A program made the translations under genes and the position numbers. A stretch of DNA of 64,000 nucleotides from JANSXG01 sp965652425. Lineage in GTDB: Bacteria > Planctomycetota > Phycisphaerae > Phycisphaerales > UBA1924. Location of the stretch: NCBI GenBank assembly GCA_965652425.1, contig CBFGVX010000003.1:6603-70602 (forward strand), written 5' to 3'. Positions 1 to 7,615 of the stretch are shown here, piece by piece (positions within the stretch are counted from its first letter, which is position 1; each line of letters starts with the position of its first letter). The notes beneath the pieces are model-generated. The model was not told where the DNA came from. It did not search any database and saw only the letters and a program-made list of their open reading frames with translations.

Positions 1-1
1 T

Positions 2-1105
2 GTGCGTGGGGCGGGTGTTCGTGTTGCGGATATCGAGTACGACTTCAACGCGGACCATGCTGATCTGCCCGGCGTGACGGTGTTGACGGTCGGTACACCG
101 ACTCAGCCGTTCAGCAATGACCACGGCACCGCGGTGCTCGGGCAGCTTGGTTCGCTCGATAACGGTTGGGGAACGACAGGGATCGCGCACGAGGCGGACT
201 TGTATTTTTCGCACTCGAGTGTGAACGGTGTGCTGAACATCGCGAGCGCGATTTATCGGTGCGTGAACGAGTTTGAGCCGGGCGATGTGATTCTGGTCGA
301 GGCGCAGATGTGGGGACCGAACTCGGTCAACTTTCCGCCGGACTGCTTCGGGTGCGTGCCGGTGGAGTGGTCGTTTTCCACTTACAACGCGATCCTGATC
401 GCGGTCGGGAACGGGATCCATGTGGTGCTGACGGGGGGGAACGGGCAGCAGAACCTGGATGATCCGGTGTACACGCAGGGGAATGCGGGGCATTGGCCCT
501 TCGTGGAGGGTGCGGATTCCGGAGCGATCATGGTGGGTGCGGGCCATGCTCCGTCGAGCTTCGGGGGCAGCGGTGTGGCGCGATCGCGGGTGTGGTACTC
601 GAATCACGGTTCGCGCTTCAACCTGCAGGGTTGGGGGGAGGCGATTTGGACCACTGGGTACGGATCGTCCTACGACTCGATGGGCCAGAACTACTGGTAC
701 ACCTCTTCGTTCGGAGGGACCTCCGGGGCCGGACCGATCGTGACCGGGGCGGTTGCGCTGCTGGAGTCGTACCATCAGTCCGTGCTGGGCACTCCCATGG
801 AGCCCTTGACGCTGCGAGAGCTGCTTGAGCAGACCGGCGCAGCACAGTCGAATGGGCAGTACCCGGCGACGCAGAAGATCGGTGTGCTGCCGGATGTGCT
901 CGCGGCGATCGAGGCGGTGGATGTGCCACATGCCTGCCCGGGCGATGTGGACGGCAACGGCGAGATCGATCTGGACGACCTGAACCTGGTGCTGACGAGC
1001 TTCGGTCAGGCGACGACGATCGGGGATGCCACGGGCGATGGCATCGTGGATCTGGACGATCTGAACGCGGTGCTGACGGCGTTCGGGACGGTGTGCTCGG
1101 GTTGA
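2..1105 (+). CDS. Subtilisin-like (S8) serine protease with C-terminal dockerin-like repeats, 5' truncated
   Basis: This is the C-terminal 367 codons of a secreted subtilase; the N-terminus, including any signal peptide, lies before the window. The catalytic triad is readable: Asp in VADIEYDF near the start, His in NDHGTAVLG about 35 residues later, and Ser in GGTSGAGP around residue 240. The last 55 residues hold two calcium-binding loops, GDVDGNGEIDLDDLN and GDATGDGIVDLDDLN, each followed by an F-G pair. This is the dockerin type I-like arrangement common at the ends of planctomycete extracellular proteins. The first readable codon is GTG, but the ORF runs off the edge, so it should not be taken as the start. 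A terminator hairpin follows. Function: extracellular peptidase, probably surface-anchored or complexed through the dockerin-like tail (inferred). Confidence 0.85.
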   Translation: MRGAGVRVADIEYDFNADHADLPGVTVLTVGTPTQPFSNDHGTAVLGQLGSLDNGWGTTGIAHEADLYFSHSSVNGVLNIASAIYRCVNEFEPGDVILVEAQMWGPNSVNFPPDCFGCVPVEWSFSTYNAILIAVGNGIHVVLTGGNGQQNLDDPVYTQGNAGHWPFVEGADSGAIMVGAGHAPSSFGGSGVARSRVWYSNHGSRFNLQGWGEAIWTTGYGSSYDSMGQNYWYTSSFGGTSGAGPIVTGAVALLESYHQSVLGTPMEPLTLRELLEQTGAAQSNGQYPATQKIGVLPDVLAAIEAVDVPHACPGDVDGNGEIDLDDLNLVLTSFGQATTIGDATGDGIVDLDDLNAVLTAFGTVCSG

Positions 1106-1171
1106 ATTGCCCAGAATTGTCAGGGTTAAAAGAGCGAATCTATCGGTCGTTCTGGGTTTCTCCATCTTCAC

Positions 1172-1209
1172 AAAACCGCGATTATGAATCGAAAACGCGG
1201 TTTTTGTTT
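1172..1209 (+). terminator. Rho-independent terminator after the S8 protease
   Basis: A perfect 9-bp stem AAAACCGCG (1172-1180) pairs with CGCGGTTTT (1196-1204) around a 15-nt loop, followed by T-rich sequence. It sits 67 bp after the protease stop codon and before the next gene. Confidence 0.8.
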
Positions 1210-1242
1210 GACTCGCACGGCTGCGGAGGCAAAGTACGGGGC

Positions 1243-1262
1243 TACACCCCAATGAGGGGGTA
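1243..1262 (+). promoter_or_regulatory. C4/G5 inverted repeat upstream of a PEP-CTERM-like gene
   Basis: The sequence TACACCCC-aatga-GGGGGTA forms an imperfect inverted repeat 30 bp before the start at 1293. A possible -35 box TTGACT lies at 1208-1213, but no convincing -10 follows at the right distance. A similar CCCCC/GGGGG arrangement precedes the PEP-CTERM-like gene that starts at 58370. The role as an operator is only a guess. Confidence 0.3.
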
Positions 1263-1292
1263 TTCAATATTGCTTCCGGAGGAGTCGTTCCT

Positions 1293-2462
1293 ATGAAGAA
1301 GATGCTGAGCCGCACCGCGGGTGCAGTGGTGGTCGTCGCGGCTGCTGGTGGTGCGAGCGCGGGCGTTGTGCCGGGCGTGAGCTACACGCCGCTGGCGTTC
1401 GGTCCGCTGGTCGATCCCGGCAACGGGGCGTACTACACGCAGATCTATGACATCTCGGCGGACGGCAACTCGTATGTCGGTCTGCTGAGCGATGGTCGTG
1501 CGGCGTATGTGTATCAGGGCGAGCTGCTGATCCAAACCGGGAGCGGCGGAGCGCTGGCGATCACCCCCGATGGCACGATGGCGTTCGGCGGACCGGCGGG
1601 AGGCGCTCCGGTGCAATGGTCGGTGGGCGACGCGGTGGGGAGCACCATCCCCGGCGCGGTCTACTCCAACCCGTTCAGCGGTTCGGCGGGCAGTCTCGCG
1701 TACGGCGTGAACCGCGACGGCACGGTGCTGAACATCGTGCAGAACGGATTGTCGTCGGCGGTGCTGACGCCGACGGGGATTCGCCGGGCGAACGACGCGT
1801 TCGTGGACCAGTTCCCGGTCGGTGCGTTCGCGGGCGTGAACCGTGGCATCGCGGTGGACGCTCCGATCCAAGTGGTCGCGGGCAACACGCAGGGCGTGTA
1901 CAACACGACCGCGTTCCGCTGGAATTACGAGACCGATGCCATTTCGCCGCTGAACCTTCCGGCGGGCGGGACCTCGGTGACGATGGGTGGGGGCGCATCG
2001 AGCTCGAACATCTCGTATGACGGATCGATCATCGGCGGGGCGGCGCGGGTGCCGAGCATCGCTCCCCTGGATGTGCCGATCTATTGGGACGCGAGCGGCG
2101 AGGCGCATGTGATCCCCGGCGTGGGCGGGCGCGTGATGGGCACGATGAACGCGGTGAACTACACGGGCACTTTCGGCGGCGGGAACTTCTTCGGCGCCGG
2201 GCTGTCCAACCACGCGTTCCTGTACGACTTCGCCAACGACATGACCTACGACCTGAATGTGCTGTTCGCGGATCTCATTCCCGACGGCTGGGTGCTGACG
2301 CACACCACGGACATTTCCGATGACGGCTCGAAGATCTTCGCGCGGGCGCTGGCTCCGGACGGGACCGCTCGGTTTGTGGAACTCACCGGGATCGTCCCGG
2401 CTCCCGGAACGGCGCTGCTGCTCGGGCTGGCGGGGATCGGCGCTGCTCGGCGCCGGCGCTGA
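1293..2462 (+). CDS. Secreted PEP-CTERM-like sorting-domain protein
   Basis: The 389-residue product begins with a signal peptide (MKKMLSR, hydrophobic Ala/Val core, GASAG cleavage site near residue 24). It ends with VPAPGTALLLGLAGIG followed by AARRRR, a variant of the PEP-CTERM tail: a Pro-rich turn, a hydrophobic helix and an Arg cluster. Such tails are processed by an exosortase-type enzyme at the cell envelope; no exosortase is in the window. The body is rich in Gly, Asp and short repeats of the type DGT/DGS with a periodicity resembling HAF or beta-propeller repeats, but I do not recognise a specific domain. The start is supported by a GGAGG motif 8 nt upstream. Surface or matrix protein is the most that can be said. 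Confidence 0.8.
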   Translation: MKKMLSRTAGAVVVVAAAGGASAGVVPGVSYTPLAFGPLVDPGNGAYYTQIYDISADGNSYVGLLSDGRAAYVYQGELLIQTGSGGALAITPDGTMAFGGPAGGAPVQWSVGDAVGSTIPGAVYSNPFSGSAGSLAYGVNRDGTVLNIVQNGLSSAVLTPTGIRRANDAFVDQFPVGAFAGVNRGIAVDAPIQVVAGNTQGVYNTTAFRWNYETDAISPLNLPAGGTSVTMGGGASSSNISYDGSIIGGAARVPSIAPLDVPIYWDASGEAHVIPGVGGRVMGTMNAVNYTGTFGGGNFFGAGLSNHAFLYDFANDMTYDLNVLFADLIPDGWVLTHTTDISDDGSKIFARALAPDGTARFVELTGIVPAPGTALLLGLAGIGAARRRR

Positions 2463-2488
2463 TCGGCTGACGGTCGGGCTTGTCTTCG

Positions 2489-2521
2489 GGGCTCCGCTGG
2501 CGCGGGGCCCTGTTTGTTTTT
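2489..2521 (+). terminator. Terminator after the PEP-CTERM-like gene
   Basis: GGGCTC (2489-2494) pairs with GGGCCC (2505-2510), with one G-U pair, and is followed by TGTTTGTTTTT. It lies 27 bp after the stop codon at 2462. Confidence 0.65.
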
Positions 2522-2561
2522 GGATGTGGTGCGGGGCGGCACAGCGCGGGCCGTGGGCGGC

Positions 2562-2567
2562 TATCCT
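2562..2567 (+). promoter_or_regulatory. -10 box of a leaderless promoter for hisS
   Basis: TATCCT is separated from the hisS ATG at 2574 by exactly 6 nt, the spacing expected if transcription starts at the A of the start codon. There is no Shine-Dalgarno motif and no clear -35 box. Confidence 0.55.
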
Positions 2568-2573
2568 CCGCTC

Positions 2574-4121
2574 ATGGCCTCTTCTGATTCCAAACTGACC
2601 AAGGTTGACCCGCGATCGATCGGTTCCCCCAAGGGGACGCGGGATTTCTATCCTGAGGACCTGCTGCGCCGGCGGTACATCACCGAGGTGTGGCGGGCGG
2701 TGTCGATCCGGCACGGGTTCGAGGAGATCGACGGGCCGACCTTCGAGCATTCGGAGCTGTACGCGGTCAAGAGCGGCGAGGGGATCCTCGGCGAGCTGTT
2801 CCAGGCCTTCAGCGGCAAGGCCGAGGACGAGCGGGAGCAGGTTCGCGAGACGGGCAACGCCCCGTTTGCGCTGAGGCCGGAGTTCACGCCGACGCTGGCG
2901 CGGATGTACGCGGCGAAGGCGAAACAGCTCCCCAAGCCGGTCCGCTGGTTCTGCGTGCCGAATTTCTTCCGGGCGGAGAAGCCGCAGCGCGGGCGGCTGC
3001 GGGAGTTCATGCAGTGGAATGTGGATGTTGTCGATCTGACCGGCAACATCGAAGAACTGACATGGGACTACAACTCGACCGCAACTGAAGTCAACCACAA
3101 AATCGCTGCTACCCATCACGATATTGAGGTGATGGCATGTGCGATCGACGCGCTGAGAACTTTGGGGATCTCGGCAGAGCACATCAAAGTTCGATTCAAT
3201 GATCGAACCATGGTGGATGCACTTCTTGCCGATGCTGGGATCGATGCCAGCCGGAAAGGCGAGTTTCTTCAATTGCTCGATGCATGGGCGAAACTCGATC
3301 AGCACCAACGAGCCCAGCGTGCAACTGCGCTCGGAAGTTCGATCGGCGAATTGAATGGGGTGCTCGAATCAACCGGAGACAATTCACAAGCCAGTAGCCG
3401 TGTTCGAGAGATCATGAATGCTGCTTCAAACCTGCGAATCGAAGATTGGCTGGTCTACGACCCCTCCATCGTCCGAGGCCTCGCCTACTACACCGGCACC
3501 GTCTTCGAGCTCATCGCCGAAGGCGAGCGCGCTGTTGCCGGTGGCGGGCGGTACGACAACCTGATCGAACTGTTCGGCGGACCCCCCCCCCCCGCGTGCG
3601 GCTTCGGGATGGGCGTTGTGGTGCTCGGGAACCTGCTCGATGATCACGGCCTGATGCCCGCCGACGGGGCCGAGATGATGGACGCGATCCAGCGGACGGT
3701 TTCGGGCGTGAGTCTGCGTCCGGAGGTGTTCGTGGTCTCCGGGGGCGAGGAGCACGATCATCTGGTGCAGCCACTGCTCGCGAACCTGCGGGCGGGGATC
3801 GAGGCGGACGGGTTCGACGGCAAGCCGTGGGACGCAGCGCGGTTCGATCCGAACGCCGGCGGCGTGCGCCCGATGCACGCGCGGACGACGGCGAAGGCGA
3901 CGCGGAATCTCAAGAAGCTGCTCAGCGACGCCGAGCGGCAGTACGCCCGGTTCGCGGTGATCATTCATGGTGATGACAAGGTGCAGGTCAAGGACCTTGA
4001 TCGCCGCGACGAGCTCCCCGAGAACTACCATGTCCGACCCGACGCCGACGCGCGACCCGATGCAGCGCAGGGCGGGTACGTCGGACGAGTGATCCTCGAG
4101 CGGCTTGCTCAATCACACTGA
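2574..4121 (+). CDS. hisS: Histidyl-tRNA synthetase
   Basis: This 515-residue class II synthetase charges tRNA-His in the cytoplasm. Visible signatures are the N-terminal SPKGTRDFYPED, motif 2 around FRAEKPQRGRLREF (near residue 140), the histidine-specific RGLAYYTGTVFE near residue 300 (the usual form is RGLDYYTxTVFE, so an Asp is replaced by Ala), and the motif 3 region GGGRYDNLIELFGG followed by GFGMG. The C-terminal anticodon-binding domain is divergent and longer than usual. The ATG at 2574 was chosen over upstream in-frame starts because homologous sequence begins just after it and a leaderless -10 box precedes it. Two oddities: a run of 12 C (3582-3593) encoding PPPP, and a low-GC stretch (about 3050-3460) between motif 2 and the histidine motif. 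Confidence 0.93.
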   Translation: MASSDSKLTKVDPRSIGSPKGTRDFYPEDLLRRRYITEVWRAVSIRHGFEEIDGPTFEHSELYAVKSGEGILGELFQAFSGKAEDEREQVRETGNAPFALRPEFTPTLARMYAAKAKQLPKPVRWFCVPNFFRAEKPQRGRLREFMQWNVDVVDLTGNIEELTWDYNSTATEVNHKIAATHHDIEVMACAIDALRTLGISAEHIKVRFNDRTMVDALLADAGIDASRKGEFLQLLDAWAKLDQHQRAQRATALGSSIGELNGVLESTGDNSQASSRVREIMNAASNLRIEDWLVYDPSIVRGLAYYTGTVFELIAEGERAVAGGGRYDNLIELFGGPPPPACGFGMGVVVLGNLLDDHGLMPADGAEMMDAIQRTVSGVSLRPEVFVVSGGEEHDHLVQPLLANLRAGIEADGFDGKPWDAARFDPNAGGVRPMHARTTAKATRNLKKLLSDAERQYARFAVIIHGDDKVQVKDLDRRDELPENYHVRPDADARPDAAQGGYVGRVILERLAQSH

Positions 4122-4136
4122 AACGGAATTTTTTTC

Positions 4137-4715
4137 ATGGCCTACATCAGCACGATCGATGAATCCCGCGCTTCCGGACCGCTCAAGGAGCTGTACACCC
4201 GCTATTCGCGTCCGGTGGGCGACGACGGGGCGGCGGTAAACGACATTCTCAAAGTCCACTCGTCGAACCCGCCCGCGATCGAGGCGCATGTGACGATGGC
4301 GGTGAGCGCGCTGCTGGCGGAGTCGCCCCTGTCGCGGATCGAGCGGGAGATCATCGGCGTGGTCGTGAGCTTGGTGAACGGGTGCGAGTATTGCCTGAAC
4401 CATCACGCGGCGGCGCTGGAGAAGCTGCTGCCGTTTGATCGGCAGAAGATCGTGGAGCCGCTCGCGACGGAAGGCGAGACCGAAGGGCTGACCGACCGCG
4501 AGGAGGCGATCGCGAAGTTTGCGCAGAAGCTGACGGTGGATCCGGGCGGGATGACGGGCGGCGATATCGGTGCGCTGAAGGGGGCGGGTCTTACGGAGCG
4601 TGAGGTACACGATGTGGTGCACGCCGCGGCGTACTGCGCGTACGCGAGCCGGATCGCGCTGGGGCTGGGGGCGAGCATCGAGGCGGATGTGCAGGCGGGG
4701 ATCGAACTGGGGTGA
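4137..4715 (+). CDS. AhpD-like / carboxymuconolactone decarboxylase family peroxidase-related protein
   Basis: The 192-residue product has the AhpD active-site signature: Glu in the helix REIIGVVVS, then C83-E-Y-C86 with LNHH ending at His90. Members of this family use the CxxC pair and nearby His in alkylhydroperoxide reduction or related thiol chemistry; the peroxidase-related subfamily has just this length. It starts 15 bp after hisS, so it may be co-transcribed with it. No clear Shine-Dalgarno is seen (AAACGGAA is the nearest purine run). It is convergent with the NADH dehydrogenase gene, with 9 bp between. Substrate unknown. Confidence 0.82.
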   Translation: MAYISTIDESRASGPLKELYTRYSRPVGDDGAAVNDILKVHSSNPPAIEAHVTMAVSALLAESPLSRIEREIIGVVVSLVNGCEYCLNHHAAALEKLLPFDRQKIVEPLATEGETEGLTDREEAIAKFAQKLTVDPGGMTGGDIGALKGAGLTEREVHDVVHAAAYCAYASRIALGLGASIEADVQAGIELG

Positions 4716-4724
4716 ACGGGCTGG

Positions 4725-6047
4725 CTACGGATTGGCTCTGATCTCTTCGGGCTGATTCGGGTTGGCCGGTTTTTCGCGCCCGCCGGTGATGAGGCGCGCG
4801 CCGCGCGTGAAGGCGAACCAGTTCCATGTCCACTGGAGCATGACGAGCACGCGGTTGCGGAACTCGACGAGGAACATGACATGGACGAGTCCCCAGAGGA
4901 CCCAGGCGATATATCCGCCGAGCTTGAGGTTGCCGATCTCGGCGACGGCCTTGGCTCTGCCGATGGTGGCCATGGAACCCTTGTCTTTGTAGCGGAAGGC
5001 GGGTCGTTCTGAGCGGTCGGTGCCGTTCAATTCGCGGGCGATGATCTTGCCGACATGCGTGCCGCCCTGGAGCGCGCCCTGGGCGACGCCGGGGACGAGT
5101 TCATCGGAGCCGGGTCGGCGCTTCGCCGCGGCCATGTCACCGACGACGAAGATCTCGGGGCGGCCGGGGACGCTGAGGTCGTCCTCGACGGGGACGCGCC
5201 CGGTCGAGTCCAGCTCGACGCCGAGCGAGCGGGCGATGGGGCTGGCCTTCACGCCGGCGGCCCAGAAGACATTGCCGGCCTCGATCGCGTCCTCGCCCAT
5301 CGTGACGCGCCCCGGCTGGAGGCCGGTGACGAGGGTGTTGAGGCGGACCTCGATGCCGAGCTTCTCAAGGTCGCGCCGGGCGCGTTCGCTGAGGGAGGGG
5401 TCGAAGGCGGAAAGGAGCCGGTCGCCGCCTTCGATGAGGACCACACGGGTGGTGCGGGTGTCGATGGCGCGGAAGTCGCGCGGGATGGTCTGTGCGGCGA
5501 TCTCCTTGATCGCGCCGGCCAGCTCGACGCCGGTCGGCCCGCCCCCGACGACGGCGAAGGTGAGGGCTTTGCGCCGGGCGGGATCGGAGGATTCGTGCTC
5601 GGCCTGTTCGAAGGCGAGGAGGATGCGCCGGCGGATCTCGGTGGCGTCGTCGATGGTCTTCAGGCCGGGGGCGATGGATTCCCACTCGTCGTGGCCGAAG
5701 TAGGAATGGGTTGCGCCCGCGGCGAGCACGAGGTAGTCGTATTCGAGCCGTTCGTGGTCGAGGTGGACGATGCGCCGTTCGGTGTCGATGGAGGTGACCT
5801 CATCGAGCAGGACGCGGGCGTTGCGCTGGCTGCGGAAGACGCGCCGGATGGGCGAGGCGATGTCGGCGGGGGAAAGCCCGGCGGTGGCGACCTGGTAGAG
5901 GAGGGGCTGGAAGAGGTGGTGGTTGCGCTTGTCGACGATGGTGACGGCGGCGTCGGCTTTGCGCAGGGCCTTGGCGGCCTGCATGCCGCCGAAGCCGCAG
6001 CCGATGATGACGACGCGGGGAGCCACGGTATTGCCGGAGTCTGGCAT
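4725..6047 (-). CDS. ndh: Type II NADH dehydrogenase (NAD(P)/FAD-dependent oxidoreductase)
   Basis: The 440-residue flavoprotein transfers electrons from NADH to quinone without pumping protons. It has the N-terminal FAD dinucleotide motif VVIIGCGFGGMQAAKAL, the family stretch LFQPLLYQVATAGLSPADIA, a second NAD-binding motif VVGGGPTGVELAGAI around residue 165, and the FAD-contact region IFVVGDMAA near residue 305. The C-terminus carries hydrophobic segments (YIAWVLWGLVHVMFLVEF) for peripheral membrane attachment. Length and order match Ndh-2. A leaderless-type -10 box lies 6 nt before the ATG. The gene is transcribed alone, divergent from the secreted paralogue pair. Confidence 0.9.
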   Translation of the reverse strand: MPDSGNTVAPRVVIIGCGFGGMQAAKALRKADAAVTIVDKRNHHLFQPLLYQVATAGLSPADIASPIRRVFRSQRNARVLLDEVTSIDTERRIVHLDHERLEYDYLVLAAGATHSYFGHDEWESIAPGLKTIDDATEIRRRILLAFEQAEHESSDPARRKALTFAVVGGGPTGVELAGAIKEIAAQTIPRDFRAIDTRTTRVVLIEGGDRLLSAFDPSLSERARRDLEKLGIEVRLNTLVTGLQPGRVTMGEDAIEAGNVFWAAGVKASPIARSLGVELDSTGRVPVEDDLSVPGRPEIFVVGDMAAAKRRPGSDELVPGVAQGALQGGTHVGKIIARELNGTDRSERPAFRYKDKGSMATIGRAKAVAEIGNLKLGGYIAWVLWGLVHVMFLVEFRNRVLVMLQWTWNWFAFTRGARLITGGREKPANPNQPEEIRANP

Positions 6048-6053
6048 AGGGGA

Positions 6054-6059
6054 ATGGTA
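6054..6059 (-). promoter_or_regulatory. -10 box of a leaderless promoter for ndh
   Basis: Read on the minus strand, TACCAT is followed by 6 nt and then the ATG at 6047. No Shine-Dalgarno motif precedes the start. Confidence 0.55.
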
Positions 6060-6203
6060 GGCGGGCGGCGTGAAATGTCCGGGAAAATCCGGAATGGGAC
6101 ATCACCGACCTGGGATCTCATGGCATCATGGGTGGGTGCATGACATTCGCGGGGCAAGGGTTCCTGGCGGGTGTCCGAGTTCATGCGTTCAGGAGGAAGC
6201 ACC

Positions 6204-7601
6204 ATGTCGTCACCGTTGTCTGTCGCCGCCGGTTTGCTCGGTCGGGTGTTCTGCTCTGTGCCCTGTGCGTTGATGGGCGGTTCCGCGTCGCTGGCGATCC
6301 CGGTCGCGATGGTTGCGACGGCGGGGCAGGAGGTCGGGGCCCAGGAGTGGATTTTCGCCGGTTTTCAGAGCGAATCGAGAAGTCCATTCGTGCAGTACAC
6401 GCCGCCAGCGATCACGGTGCCGGACCTTCGGTTGTACGCGGATGTGCTCGGCATCGACGAGACGCAGCAGGAGATCTTGCGGGATATGTACGACGAGTTC
6501 GTTCGCTCGCACAACCGCGAGTGGACGCTGTACGCCGAAGCGCGACACGATGAGCAGAGCAGCGGTCGTATGCGGCACGGAATGGACCGGCAAAGTCCGG
6601 AGATGATCGAGATCATCAATCGCTACGAGGCGACGAAGGAGCGCCTAGAGTCGGCGTTCCTCTCGGACCTGCGTCTGCTGCTTTCGGCGAGCCAGTCCGA
6701 GCGGTGGCCGGATTTCGAGCGGGAGCACCGGCGCCTGAAGACGCTGAGCGCGTACGCGGCGCATCCGGAAGAGGGGATCGATCTGGTGGCGAGCGTGGGC
6801 GCGCTCGATCTCGACGAGCCCACGCGCGAGAATCTGCGGCCGCTGCTCGACGAGTACCGCATGCAGATCGATGCGACGCTCGTTCCAAGGAACAGCAGGG
6901 CGCGCAAGCTTGGCGAGGAGCTTCAGGAACTGCAGAGGCAGCAGGAAGAAGTCTTGCACAGCTCGGACCCGATGACCAGTGGCGAGAGGTGGAACGAGAT
7001 CCGGGAGCGACAGAAGCAACTCGTGCCGGCAGCGCTCGAGCTTCACGGGCTGTGCGCACGCCTGCGGGATATCAAGTTGCACTACCAAGCCCGCATCGAA
7101 GAGCAGTTGCCGCCGAACTCTCTGGATGCGTTTCGGGAACTGACCGTGATCGAAGAGCGGTCACCGGTGCAGCACATGTTCCGGGCGGAGCGCATGTTCA
7201 CATGGCTGGGACAGATGCGTTCGAATCTCGGATCCATGCGCGATTACACGATGAACGGTGTCCGCTTCGATGTGCAGCCCCTGACCGACGAGCAGAAGCA
7301 GCAGATCGACCGTATACGCGAGGAATTCGACGCGAAGCGCGAGGCCCTGCTCGACCGCCATCTGCCCGCGGGATGGAAGCAGGAGAACAGGAATTCCATC
7401 CATCTTTCCACGCCGCAGGGACAGATCTCGCTCGTGCGACGACCCGATGAGCAGCCATCCGGCAACGCCGTGAGGTTCTCGAACGGCGTTGCCATCAGCG
7501 AGGAACTGCAGAGTGGGATCTCGCGGATCGACCAGGAGGCCATCGACCGTTTGCGCGAGATCCTGACCATCGAACAGCGTCAGCTGCTGGTGCAGCGTTA
7601 A
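6204..7601 (+). CDS. Secreted helical protein, first of a tandem paralogous pair
   Basis: I do not recognise the family. The 465-residue product starts with a signal-peptide-like segment (AGLLGRVFCS...VAMVATAGQEVGAQ, cleavage around residue 45) and is then almost wholly alpha-helical and charged. It aligns along its length with the next gene: both share DLRLYA(D/E)VL, NREW, LSA(S/E)Q, the segment DLxLD-type helix ending in EYRMQ(I/M)D, and a C-terminus of the form IDRLR(E/A)I(L/M)T(I/L)EQR. The repeated L-(S/T)-x-x-Q turns recall LTxxQ (Spy/CpxP-like) periplasmic proteins, a weak similarity. An AGGAGG (6191-6196) 7 nt before the ATG fixes the start; an upstream in-frame ATG at 6171 has no such motif. 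The next gene follows after 14 bp, so the two form an operon. Confidence 0.8.
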   Translation: MSSPLSVAAGLLGRVFCSVPCALMGGSASLAIPVAMVATAGQEVGAQEWIFAGFQSESRSPFVQYTPPAITVPDLRLYADVLGIDETQQEILRDMYDEFVRSHNREWTLYAEARHDEQSSGRMRHGMDRQSPEMIEIINRYEATKERLESAFLSDLRLLLSASQSERWPDFEREHRRLKTLSAYAAHPEEGIDLVASVGALDLDEPTRENLRPLLDEYRMQIDATLVPRNSRARKLGEELQELQRQQEEVLHSSDPMTSGERWNEIRERQKQLVPAALELHGLCARLRDIKLHYQARIEEQLPPNSLDAFRELTVIEERSPVQHMFRAERMFTWLGQMRSNLGSMRDYTMNGVRFDVQPLTDEQKQQIDRIREEFDAKREALLDRHLPAGWKQENRNSIHLSTPQGQISLVRRPDEQPSGNAVRFSNGVAISEELQSGISRIDQEAIDRLREILTIEQRQLLVQR

Positions 7602-7615
7602 GGAGGAGGAACCCT

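Noticed and set aside
1242..3308. A 688-codon ORF on the minus strand
   Set aside because: Arg/His-rich shadow of the PEP-CTERM-like gene and hisS.
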